11,752 nt of DNA from JANLTP01 sp031363055 (GTDB lineage: Bacteria; Pseudomonadota; Gammaproteobacteria; Burkholderiales; Burkholderiaceae_E). The notes under the pieces are model-generated. The model ran no database searches. It was not told the origin of the DNA and saw nothing but the letters and a program-made list of their open reading frames with translations. Below are positions 1 to 6,684 of this stretch, one piece after another; within the stretch, counting starts at the first letter, position 1; each line of letters opens with the position of its first letter. The position numbers and the translations under genes are program-made. The DNA lies in assembly GCA_031363055.1 (NCBI GenBank), contig JANLTP010000108.1, positions 1 to 11,752 on the forward strand, read 5' to 3'.

Positions 1-404
1 ACTACAGGTGTTGATACCGCGGTCGGCACGACTACAACTGCCGCCGTTGGTGGCGATGCCGCGACGGGTGCGGCGGTGACTGGTGCAGCGGTGACTGGTG
101 CAGCGGCGACCGGCGTTGCTGCGGCAGGCTCAGCAGCCGGAGTGGCCGCAATGACCGCCGATGCCCCGGTAACGACGGGTTGTACAACCGAAGCGGCTGG
201 TGCCGGTGCCGGCGTTGCAACGGCAGAGCCACCACTAGCAGTCGCGTCGCCCGAGGAAACAGGTGACGGATTTGATGCCGCTGAAACCGCTGTTGCGCCG
301 TCATTATTGGGGCCGCCGCCGCAGCCCGCCAGCGTCATGCCCAACACCACAAGCAGCCCGCCGACAGGCGCTGACGAGCAAACAGAAAAAAGCGATCTGT
401 ACAT
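1..404 (-). CDS. Putative outer- or inner-membrane lipoprotein, Ala/Pro/Val/Thr-rich (3' end outside window)
   Basis: An open frame read on the minus strand from ATG at 402-404 to the left edge contains no stop, so the gene is partial. The N-terminus is a clear lipoprotein signal: Arg3, a hydrophobic stretch at about residues 14-25, then the lipobox LAGC with the lipidated Cys at residue 28, followed by three Gly and an Asn-Asn-Asp. The rest seen (about 105 residues) is low complexity, rich in Ala, Pro, Val and Thr, with an AAPVT repeat near residues 101-115. Such a region is usually an extended, disordered spacer between the lipid anchor and a folded domain, which would lie beyond the window. 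A GGGA at 414-417 (minus strand) is a weak ribosome site. The gene diverges from the helicase across about 160 bp. The function is unknown. The signal-peptide call is firm; the existence of a downstream domain is inferred. Confidence 0.72.
   Translation of the reverse strand, partial: MYRSLFSVCSSAPVGGLLVVLGMTLAGCGGGPNNDGATAVSAASNPSPVSSGDATASGGSAVATPAPAPAASVVQPVVTGASAVIAATPAAEPAAATPVAAAPVTAAPVTAAPVAASPPTAAVVVVPTAVSTPV
58..117. repeat. 15-bp tandem repeat in lipoprotein gene
   Basis: Two identical 15-bp units (gcggtgactggtgca at 73-87 and 88-102) are flanked by degenerate copies at 58-72 and 103-117. The unit length is a multiple of three, so it keeps the minus-strand frame and encodes the repeated AAPVT motif. 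Confidence 0.8.
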
Positions 405-563
405 CAATAATTTCCCGCAGACTGCAAAAATAAACCGATTGGACGAACGATCCCGTTAAGGCCTACACCCGCGTTTTAGTAGCGGTCCGGCGATCACCCT
501 CGCAAACCCTATTATCACCACATGTGTAGAGTGTCGGCATTTCTACCGCTTTCGACGGCCTTC

Positions 564-2855
564 ATGCAGGTCTGCCAAGACGATCTTCCGAGCTACACCG
601 TCTCGGTCCGCGAACTCTGCGAGTTTGCCGCCAAGGAGGGGAGTCTCGACGTCCGCTTCACCCCATCACCGAGCGCCCAGGAGGGCATCGCCGGTCACAA
701 GTTGCTGGCTGCTCGACGGGGGCCGTCGTACCGCTCCGAAATCGCGCTCGGCGGTCAGTTCAAACAACTGCGAGTGCGTGGACGCGCCGATGGTTACGAC
801 GCCGAACGCAATCTGCTCGAGGAATTCAAGACCTTCAAGGGTGATCTGACGCGTCTGCCCGCCAACCACCGAGCACTGCATTGGGCGCAGCTCAAGGTGT
901 ACGGCTGGTTGCTATGCGAACAATCGGCATTGCCGGAGTTGCTGCTCGGGCTCGTCTATTTCGAGATTGCCAGCCAGCAAGAGACCAGCTTCTGCGAACG
1001 CGTGACGGCGACCGAGCTCAAGACTTTTTTCGATTTACTGTGTGAACGCTTTTATGCCTGGATACTGACTGAACTGGCGCATCGGCATAACCGCGACCGC
1101 GCGCTCGTTACGCTGCGCTTTCCTCACGCTGACTTTCGTCGCGGGCAGCGCGCGATGGCGGCCAACGTGTTTCGCGCGGCCCGCTCGGGTCGCTGTCTGT
1201 TGGCACAAGCGCCGACCGGTATCGGCAAGACCCTGGGCAGCCTGTTCCCGCTACTGAAGGCTGCGCCCGAACAACGGCTCGACAAGATTTTCTTTCTGAG
1301 CGCCAAAGGCACCGGCCATGAATTGGCCCTGCAGGCGATCCGCCGAATCCGCGAAACCGAGCCGGCCTTGACGCTACGCTGCCTCGTACTGGTCGCGCGC
1401 GAAAAAGCCTGCGAGCATCCCGATAAGGCCTGTCACGGCGACTCTTGCCCGCTGGCGCACGGCTTTTATGACCGATTGCCGGCCGCCCGCGCGGCCGCTG
1501 TTTCGATCGGCGAGTTAAACCAGGCCTCGTTGCGTGCGGTCGCACTCGATCATGCGCTCTGTCCTTATTATCTGAGCCAGGAACTGGTGCGCTGGAGCGA
1601 TGTCGTCATCGCCGACTACAACTATTATTTTGACTACAGCGCATTGCTGCATGCGCTCACGCTGACCAATGCCTGGCGCGTCGCGCTGCTGGTTGATGAA
1701 GCACACAACCTGATTGACCGCGCTCGCGACATGTACAGCGCCAGTTTGTCACAATCGGATTTGGGTCAGATCAGGAAATCGGCACCACTCGTCTTGAAGC
1801 GACCACTCGAGCGTTTGAATCGAGCCTGGAATGCGCTCACCAGGACACAGACTCAGGCGTATGAGACGCAACCGCGACTGCCACAGGCGCTGATGCTTGC
1901 GATTGCTGCCGCGACCGATGCGATCGGCGATCTCCTGTCTGAACCGGGCGAGAAACCCGACCCGACCTTGTTGCGCTTTCACTTCGATGCGTTGTATTTC
2001 ATCCGCATGGCTGAGCATTTCGGCGATCACTCGATCTTCGACGTGCAACTGCATCCAGACCCTATCAATTCGGGACGACGCCGAATCCTGACCACCCTGT
2101 GTATTCGCAACGTCTTGCCAGCGCCGTTTCTAAAGTCGAGATTTGAGGCGGCTCATAGCAGTGTGCTGTTTTCGGCGACCCTGACGCCCGCGCATTTTTA
2201 TACCGAAACGTTGGGGCTGCCTGGCGATGTCACCTGCATCGATATCGAGTCGCCTTTCGATGCCTCACAGTTGAAGGTACAGATCGTCAGCGACATTTCA
2301 ACCCGTTACGGGCGCCGCGACCAATCGCTGGCGCCGATCAGCGAATTGATGGCGCGCGAATACGACCGACGGCCGGGAAACTATCTGGCCTTTTTCAGCA
2401 GCTTTGACTACCTGCAGCAAGTGCTTGGCCGCTTCGCAGCAGCGTATCCGCAGATCCCCGTCTGGCAGCAATCGCGCGGCATGGGCGAAGTCGAACGGCA
2501 CGCGTTTCTCGCGCATTTTTCGCCAGACGGGTGCGGCATCGGGTTCGCCGTTCTGGGCGGCGTTTTTGCCGAAGGCATCGATCTGCCCGGCCAGCGCTTG
2601 ATTGGCGCTTTCATCGCGACGCTCGGACTGCCGCAGTTCAATGCCGTCAATCAGGAAATGAAGCGACGCATTGACTCGTTATTAGGCGAGGGCTATGAAT
2701 ACACGTACCTGTTTCCGGGCCTGCGCAAGGTGGTGCAGGCTGCAGGACGGGTCATTCGGACCCCCTCAGACAGGGGCCAGATATTTCTGATCGATGATCG
2801 CTACGCCCGGCCTGAAGTTCGCGCCTTGCTACCCGCCTGGTGGGCGCAAGGTTAG
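564..2855 (+). CDS. XPD/DinG-like Fe-S DNA helicase with N-terminal PD-(D/E)XK nuclease-like domain
   Basis: A 763-residue protein if started at ATG 564. Residues 10-135 look like a PD-(D/E)XK nuclease fold: Asp76 in GRADG, Glu87-Phe-Lys89 in EEFK, and a Cas4/RecB-like Q-x3-Y at 109-113. The SF2 helicase follows: Walker A QAPTGIGKT at 215-223, a four-cysteine cluster (Cys283, 290, 295, 333) placed like the 4Fe-4S site of XPD/DinG, the DEAH box at 378-381, then FSATLTP and the arginine-finger motif QAAGRVIRT near the C-terminus. It probably unwinds and may cut branched or damaged DNA; this is inferred from the domains. ATG at 522 is an alternative start, but homologous N-termini as I recall them begin close to YTVSVRELCEF, and neither start has a ribosome site. 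A TATTAT box at 510-515 could be a -10 element placing the transcript start near 522, which would also favour 564. The stop overlaps that of the convergent NIPSNAP gene. Confidence 0.9.
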   Translation: MQVCQDDLPSYTVSVRELCEFAAKEGSLDVRFTPSPSAQEGIAGHKLLAARRGPSYRSEIALGGQFKQLRVRGRADGYDAERNLLEEFKTFKGDLTRLPANHRALHWAQLKVYGWLLCEQSALPELLLGLVYFEIASQQETSFCERVTATELKTFFDLLCERFYAWILTELAHRHNRDRALVTLRFPHADFRRGQRAMAANVFRAARSGRCLLAQAPTGIGKTLGSLFPLLKAAPEQRLDKIFFLSAKGTGHELALQAIRRIRETEPALTLRCLVLVAREKACEHPDKACHGDSCPLAHGFYDRLPAARAAAVSIGELNQASLRAVALDHALCPYYLSQELVRWSDVVIADYNYYFDYSALLHALTLTNAWRVALLVDEAHNLIDRARDMYSASLSQSDLGQIRKSAPLVLKRPLERLNRAWNALTRTQTQAYETQPRLPQALMLAIAAATDAIGDLLSEPGEKPDPTLLRFHFDALYFIRMAEHFGDHSIFDVQLHPDPINSGRRRILTTLCIRNVLPAPFLKSRFEAAHSSVLFSATLTPAHFYTETLGLPGDVTCIDIESPFDASQLKVQIVSDISTRYGRRDQSLAPISELMAREYDRRPGNYLAFFSSFDYLQQVLGRFAAAYPQIPVWQQSRGMGEVERHAFLAHFSPDGCGIGFAVLGGVFAEGIDLPGQRLIGAFIATLGLPQFNAVNQEMKRRIDSLLGEGYEYTYLFPGLRKVVQAAGRVIRTPSDRGQIFLIDDRYARPEVRALLPAWWAQG

Positions 2856-3172
2856 CGCATCGGAAAGAACGACACCGGCGTCATCAGGCGATTCTCCTGC
2901 ACTTCGAGCGCCCCCAGGTTGGCACTTTCGGCTGCGTAGGCCAGCCATTGCGGATCGGCCCAGAGGGCGGCTCGACGCCGTTCACGATCGCCCGCGTTCT
3001 CATAGGTCCAGATGTGCATGTACTGATTGACGTTGCCCGTTTCCGTGACCATATAAGCGAGCGGCTGGCCCAAATGCTGGGTCTGCGGACCCTTGCCGAG
3101 TTTTTCGTACAACGCCAGATGTTTGCCCAGTGTGCCGGGTCGGCAGGTATAAGTTCGAACGTCGAGCAACAT
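2852..3172 (-). CDS. NIPSNAP-family protein
   Basis: A 106-residue protein beginning MLLDVRTYTCRPGTL and containing YMVTETGNVNQYMHIWTYEN and a DPQWLAY stretch, the hallmarks of the NIPSNAP family (a ferredoxin-like dimeric alpha/beta barrel fold related to small monooxygenase-like proteins). The length matches bacterial single-domain members. No signal peptide or membrane segment is seen, so it is probably cytosolic. The substrate or function is not known; bacterial members are often found near catabolic enzymes, but no such gene is next to it here. The start at 3172 is set by a strong AGGAG at 3179-3183 with a 6-nt spacer; the upstream TTG at 3190 lies before this site and is unlikely. The stop codon shares bases with the helicase stop (TTAG at 2852-2855), so the two transcripts converge with no room for a terminator between them. 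Confidence 0.85.
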   Translation of the reverse strand: MLLDVRTYTCRPGTLGKHLALYEKLGKGPQTQHLGQPLAYMVTETGNVNQYMHIWTYENAGDRERRRAALWADPQWLAYAAESANLGALEVQENRLMTPVSFFPMR

Positions 3173-3178
3173 GAATAT

Positions 3179-3183
3179 CTCCT
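3179..3183 (-). promoter_or_regulatory. Ribosome binding site of the NIPSNAP gene
   Basis: AGGAG on the minus strand lies 6 nt before ATG 3172. It decides the start against the in-frame TTG at 3190. Confidence 0.75.
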
Positions 3184-3330
3184 GTGACAATATGAATAGG
3201 GACGGTACGTCAATGCGGTGCCTGATCGCATCAGTAACAGCAAGCGTACTCTACACCGCTCAAACGCTTTGGCGTCACGCGCTGCCAAGCCCGCGCAGCA
3301 ACCGGTCGGTCTGGGTTACCATCAGCGCCG

Positions 3331-4146
3331 TTGAACGAGTCGGCCTTTTCAGACTATTGCGCCTTGGAGACACCGGAATACGAACGAATGGATCGCGCCG
3401 AGGACCATCTCTGGTGGTACCGGTCGTTGCACACTTATCTGCTCGACGCGTTGTTGAGCAGTACCGCGCCGATCGGTGTGAAAGACGGTGTGCCAAACAG
3501 TGTGCCGAACAATGTACCTGGCAGCGCGCCGGTGCTGGACGCGGGCTGCGGGTCAGGCGGTTTGCTGCGCGCGCTGGCACAAGCCAACCCGCAAAGCATG
3601 CGAATCGGCCTGGAGCGCTTCGAGCCCGCGGCGACACGGGCGAGGGCAAAAAGTGATGCCGCCATCGTGGTCGGCACGGTGAACGCCCTGCCGTTCGAAG
3701 ACCGCAGTTTCGGCGCCATTATCTGTGCCGATGTGCTCTATCATCGCGATGTCGATCCGCCCCGCGCGCTGCGTGAATCGTTGCGTTGCCTGTTGCCCGG
3801 CGGCCTACTGTTGATCAACGTACCGGCCTTTCAATGGCTGAGCTCTTATCACGACCAACGCGTGCATGGCGCGCGGCGTTTCCGCCGTCAGCAACTCACG
3901 CAGCTTCTGCAGGATGCGGGCTTCACCCGCATTGCGATGCACTACTGGAACAGCCTGTTGTTTCCGGTCATGGTCGCGCGCCGCTTGCGACCAGCCCCCG
4001 CCGATACCGTCAGTGACGTCGGCGCCTTGCCGCCCGCATTGAACGCGATCCTGACCGCCATCGTTGCCCTCGAGCGCCGGATGATTCGCCTCGGTCTGCG
4101 TTTTCCGGCCGGCGGATCGATCCTGGCGGTGGCCCGCAAGCCATGA
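3331..4146 (+). CDS. Class I SAM-dependent methyltransferase of a lipid-linked sugar cluster
   Basis: Up to 271 residues. The N-terminal EYERMDRAEDHLWWYRSLH (about 16-34) is the WW-Y signature preceding many Methyltransf_11 proteins found in glycan clusters. Motif I VLDAGCGSGG at 68-77 binds SAM; NALPFEDRSFGAIICADVLYH (118-138) holds the later Rossmann motifs; LLPGGLLLINVPAF and HGARRFRRQQLTQLLQDAGF are typical of the family's C-terminal half. A 4-residue repeat, VPNS/VPNN/VPGS, sits just before motif I. The start is uncertain: TTG 3331 keeps the conserved N-terminus, TTG 3364 is possible, and ATG 3388 would cut into it; none has a good ribosome site. Its TGA overlaps the ATG of the GT2 gene (ATGA at 4143-4146), so the two are translationally coupled. 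The methyl acceptor is unknown; a sugar or prenyl-linked sugar is inferred from the neighbours. Confidence 0.85.
   Translation: MNESAFSDYCALETPEYERMDRAEDHLWWYRSLHTYLLDALLSSTAPIGVKDGVPNSVPNNVPGSAPVLDAGCGSGGLLRALAQANPQSMRIGLERFEPAATRARAKSDAAIVVGTVNALPFEDRSFGAIICADVLYHRDVDPPRALRESLRCLLPGGLLLINVPAFQWLSSYHDQRVHGARRFRRQQLTQLLQDAGFTRIAMHYWNSLLFPVMVARRLRPAPADTVSDVGALPPALNAILTAIVALERRMIRLGLRFPAGGSILAVARKP
3488..3523. repeat. 12-bp tandem repeat in methyltransferase gene
   Basis: gtgtgccaaaca (3488-3499), gtgtgccgaaca (3500-3511) and the degraded atgtacctggca (3512-3523) stand in tandem and encode VPNS, VPNN and VPGS just before the SAM-binding motif. Confidence 0.7.
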
Positions 4147-5180
4147 CCGCCAATCAACGTCGCTACGCACTGTCCTTTGTCATCCCCGTCTACCGGGGTG
4201 CCGACACCGTCGCGGCGGTGGTCGATGCGATTGCAAGCTTGCACGTCGACGGCGGCCACGAAGTTATCCTGGTCAACGATGGTAGCCCCGATCACAGCGC
4301 GCAGGTGTGTCGCGAGCTGTCGCGCCGCACCGACATTGCAGTGACGTTTGTGAATCTGTCGCGCAATTTCGGCGAGCACAATGCCGTCATCACCGGACTG
4401 CGATACAGCCAAGGTGACTATGTGGTGACGGTCGACGATGATCTGCAAAACCCGATCGCAGAAGCCTTTCGCCTCTATCAACATGCGCGCGCCGGCGACT
4501 GGGATGTGGTCTATACGCGCTACGCCCGCAAGCAACACGCGGCCTGGCGCAACCTCGGCAGCCGCTTTGCGAATTGGGTCGGCGACTGGCTGCTCGATAA
4601 ACCCAAGGGCTTGTATCTGTCGAGCTTTCGCTGCATGAATGCGCTGGTCGTGAGCCACGTCATCCGCTATCAAGGCCCGTTCCCTTACATTGACGGCTTG
4701 GCCTTGCAAGTCGCCGGACGGCTCGACAGCATCGAGGTTGAACATCAGCCCCGGCATCACGGCCGCAGCAACTACACCTTGCGCAGGCTGGTGCGACTTT
4801 GGCTGAATCTGTTTGTCAATTTTTCGGTCAAACCGTTGCGGGTCGCCACCATTGCCGGCTTGATCTTCGTCGTGTTGGGCGCCATTGGAACCGTGGCCGT
4901 ACTCGCCGAAGCGATGCTCGGTCGCACACCCGCCGGCTGGGCCTCGCTGACGGCGGTGACGCTTGTGCTCTCGGGTGTGCAGTTGCTGATGCTGGGCGTT
5001 ATCGGCGAATACCTCGGGCACATTGCACTGACCGCCAACGGCAAACCGCAATCGGCGGTGCGTGAAGTCGTCGAGCCGGCGAACCGAGACCCCGTGCGGG
5101 ATCAACCGCGAGACCAAACTCAGGATCGGTCGCGAGACCAGACGCCGACCGCCGCGCGCGACGATCGGTCAGTGCCATGA
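4143..5180 (+). CDS. GT2 polyprenyl-phosphate glycosyltransferase, ArnC/GtrB/DPM1-like
   Basis: A 345-residue protein. The GT-A domain starts with SFVIPVYRGADTV, has VNDGSPD at 44-50 (nucleotide binding) and VDDDLQNP at 97-104 (the DxD region typical of ArnC and dolichyl-phosphate mannose synthases), and LSRNFGEHNAVITGL at 72-86. Two hydrophobic segments at about 233-259 and 266-296, the second ending GVIGEYLGHI, match the membrane anchor of ArnC and GtrB. The expected reaction is transfer of a sugar from a nucleotide donor to undecaprenyl phosphate on the cytoplasmic face. The C-terminus carries an extra charged tail at about 312-345 with RDQ/RDQT repeats, absent from ArnC. The ATG overlaps the methyltransferase stop and the TGA overlaps the start of the SMR gene, indicating one operon. 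The donor sugar cannot be read from the sequence. Confidence 0.92.
   Translation: MTANQRRYALSFVIPVYRGADTVAAVVDAIASLHVDGGHEVILVNDGSPDHSAQVCRELSRRTDIAVTFVNLSRNFGEHNAVITGLRYSQGDYVVTVDDDLQNPIAEAFRLYQHARAGDWDVVYTRYARKQHAAWRNLGSRFANWVGDWLLDKPKGLYLSSFRCMNALVVSHVIRYQGPFPYIDGLALQVAGRLDSIEVEHQPRHHGRSNYTLRRLVRLWLNLFVNFSVKPLRVATIAGLIFVVLGAIGTVAVLAEAMLGRTPAGWASLTAVTLVLSGVQLLMLGVIGEYLGHIALTANGKPQSAVREVVEPANRDPVRDQPRDQTQDRSRDQTPTAARDDRSVP
5088..5160. repeat. Degenerate repeat coding for the charged GT2 tail
   Basis: The block cgagacca recurs at 5109-5116 and 5133-5140, 24 bp apart, with weaker copies (gagaccc, gggatca) before it. It encodes the RDPV-RDQP-RDQTQDRS-RDQT tail. Confidence 0.55.
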
Positions 5181-5512
5181 CCAAGCACCATGCCGCCCTG
5201 ATGGCCGCAATCATCGGCGGCATCTTCGGCCAACTGTTGCTGAAGGCTGGCTCGGTCGGTGCGAATGACCTATGGACGCAACTCGCGCGAGCGCCGACCT
5301 GGGCCGGACTCGCCTGTTATGGCGGCTCGGCGATCCTGTATCTGGTGGCGCTGCAGGTCATTCCGGTATCGATCGCGTTTCCGAGTGTTGCCCTGAGTTA
5401 CGCGGTCATCGCCGTCATTGGCGCAGTCTATTGGCAAGAGCCGGTAGGCTGGCAGCAAGCGCTCGGTATCGCGCTAATTTTCGGCGGCGTGGTGATGCTT
5501 TATCGGCATTAA
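5177..5512 (+). CDS. Small EamA/SMR-type membrane protein, ArnE-like lipid-sugar flippase subunit
   Basis: A 111-residue protein with four predicted membrane helices at about 6-24, 38-60, 66-87 and 91-109. The motifs GQLLLKAG in helix 1, SAILYLVALQVIPVSIAFPS, and QALGIALIFGGVVML in helix 4 are those of the small multidrug resistance superfamily branch that includes ArnE and ArnF, which move undecaprenyl-phosphate-aminoarabinose across the inner membrane. Placement directly after the GT2 gene, with the ATG overlapping its stop (5177-5180), supports a role in flipping the product of that enzyme. Only one subunit gene is present, whereas the arn system has two, so it may act as a homodimer or with a partner elsewhere. 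It is cut off from the convergent aminotransferase gene by only 11 bp, inside a 15-bp tandem repeat. The specific substrate is inferred. Confidence 0.88.
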   Translation: MTKHHAALMAAIIGGIFGQLLLKAGSVGANDLWTQLARAPTWAGLACYGGSAILYLVALQVIPVSIAFPSVALSYAVIAVIGAVYWQEPVGWQQALGIALIFGGVVMLYRH

Positions 5513-5551
5513 TCCGTCTGGCATTAATCCGATTGGAATTGATCCGATTGG
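5507..5551. repeat. 15-bp tandem repeat spanning two convergent gene ends
   Basis: cattaatccgtctgg (5507-5521), cattaatccgattgg (5522-5536) and aattgatccgattgg (5537-5551). The first unit contains the stop codon of the SMR gene; the second contains the stop of the aminotransferase, and with the third it encodes its last residues QSDQFQSD. Confidence 0.85.
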
Positions 5552-6684
5552 CAAACCGCCGTGATGACTGTGAAGACGCGCGCCACTTGGGCGTCGGTCA
5601 ATTGCGGAAACATCGGCAAGCTCAGCACTTGTGCCGCCGCCCGTTCGGTATTCGGCAAACCACCTGGGCCCAGTATGGCGTCGGCATAGCCGGGTTGCCG
5701 ATGGGCGGGGTCAGCGTAATGGATCGCCGTGCTGACGCCCTGGGCCTGCAGGGCGGCACGCAGGCGATCGCGCGCGATGCTCGCGACGACGTACTGGTGG
5801 AACACCGGCTCGGTCGCGGTCACTCGGGGCGGCAAGCGCAACCCGGAATCGATCAGGGCCGAGTCGTAGCGCGCTGCAATCCGCGCACGACGCTGGTTAT
5901 CACGATCCAGATACGGCAGCCGAACCCGCAACATGGCGGCGTGCAACTCGTCCAGTCGGCTGTTGACGCCAGGCATCTGGCTCACGCGCGTGCTCTGCCA
6001 ACCATACTGACGCAGAGCCCGAACGCGCTCGGCCAGTGCCGTATCGCGGGTGGCGACCATGCCACCGTCACCAAAGGCACCGAGATTCTTGGTCGGGTAA
6101 AAGCTGAAGGCGGCGACATCACCGACACTGCCCACGCGTTGGCCCTGCCAGCGCGCGCCATGGGCTTGCGCGCAGTCCTCGACAAGCCAGGCACCGTGAC
6201 GGCGCGTGATTTCAGCAATGGCATCGAGCGCAACCGGTTGGCCATACAAATGCACGACCACGACCGCCGCCACGCGCCGCCGGGACAGGGTGTCGGCCAG
6301 ATGTGAGGGGTCCATGCTGTAGCCGCCCGCGCCGATATCGACCAGCACCGGAATCGCGCCGGTCATGGCAATCGCGGCCACCGTGGCGACTGCCGTATGC
6401 GAAACCGTCGCAACCGCATCGCCGGGCTTCACGCCGAGCGCGCGTAGCGCCAAGGCAAGCGCGTCAGTCCCGTTGGCGACACCAATGGCTTGCGATACGC
6501 CGAGGTATTGCGCAAATTCACGCTCGAACGCATCCACTTGTTCGCCCAAAACGTAATGGCCGCTGGTCATGACCGATGCGATCGCGGCATCGATTTCGCC
6601 ACGCTGCTCGAGGTAGGCTGCACCCGGTGACACTTGCGGTACCGGTAGGTCATCCTCTGACATCGAGGCCTGGCCGAGGGTCAT
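5524..6684 (-). CDS. DegT/DnrJ/EryC1/StrS-family PLP sugar aminotransferase, ArnB-like
   Basis: A 386-residue protein of the usual family length. Seen: the GTDAL phosphate-binding motif at 72-76, SHTAVATVAAI, VEDCAQAHGA with Asp170 (pyridine nitrogen) and Gln173, the internal-aldimine Lys199 in SFYPTKNLGAFGDGG, and the NSRLDELHAAML substrate-site stretch. The late HYADPAHRQPGY differs mildly from the common HYPxPxHxQPxY. These enzymes convert a keto-sugar nucleotide to an amino sugar using glutamate. The ATG overlaps the stop of the SDR gene (ATGA at 6681-6684), so the two are coupled and probably act in sequence. ATG at 6663 is an alternative start. The exact sugar and the aminated carbon cannot be told from sequence. 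The extreme C-terminus is made of a short DNA repeat. Confidence 0.93.
   Translation of the reverse strand: MTLGQASMSEDDLPVPQVSPGAAYLEQRGEIDAAIASVMTSGHYVLGEQVDAFEREFAQYLGVSQAIGVANGTDALALALRALGVKPGDAVATVSHTAVATVAAIAMTGAIPVLVDIGAGGYSMDPSHLADTLSRRRVAAVVVVHLYGQPVALDAIAEITRRHGAWLVEDCAQAHGARWQGQRVGSVGDVAAFSFYPTKNLGAFGDGGMVATRDTALAERVRALRQYGWQSTRVSQMPGVNSRLDELHAAMLRVRLPYLDRDNQRRARIAARYDSALIDSGLRLPPRVTATEPVFHQYVVASIARDRLRAALQAQGVSTAIHYADPAHRQPGYADAILGPGGLPNTERAAAQVLSLPMFPQLTDAQVARVFTVITAVCQSDQFQSD

Noticed and set aside
76..459. Plus-strand open frame of 127 codons, Ala/Thr/Gly-rich
   Set aside because: It is opposite the lipoprotein frame, which has a real signal peptide and lipobox; the plus frame has neither a ribosome site nor motifs.
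3188..3214. TTGACG and a TATTGT-like box as a promoter for the NIPSNAP gene
   Set aside because: The spacing is about 15 bp and the transcript would begin inside or at the ribosome site, leaving almost no leader.
3942..5117. Long minus-strand open frame of 391 codons
   Set aside because: It lies opposite the GT2 gene and methyltransferase end, has no family motifs and a His/Gln/Arg-rich composition typical of the antisense of GC-rich genes.
5272..6306. Plus-strand open frame of 344 codons
   Set aside because: It overlaps the SMR gene and the clear DegT aminotransferase on the other strand, and its protein has no recognisable motif.
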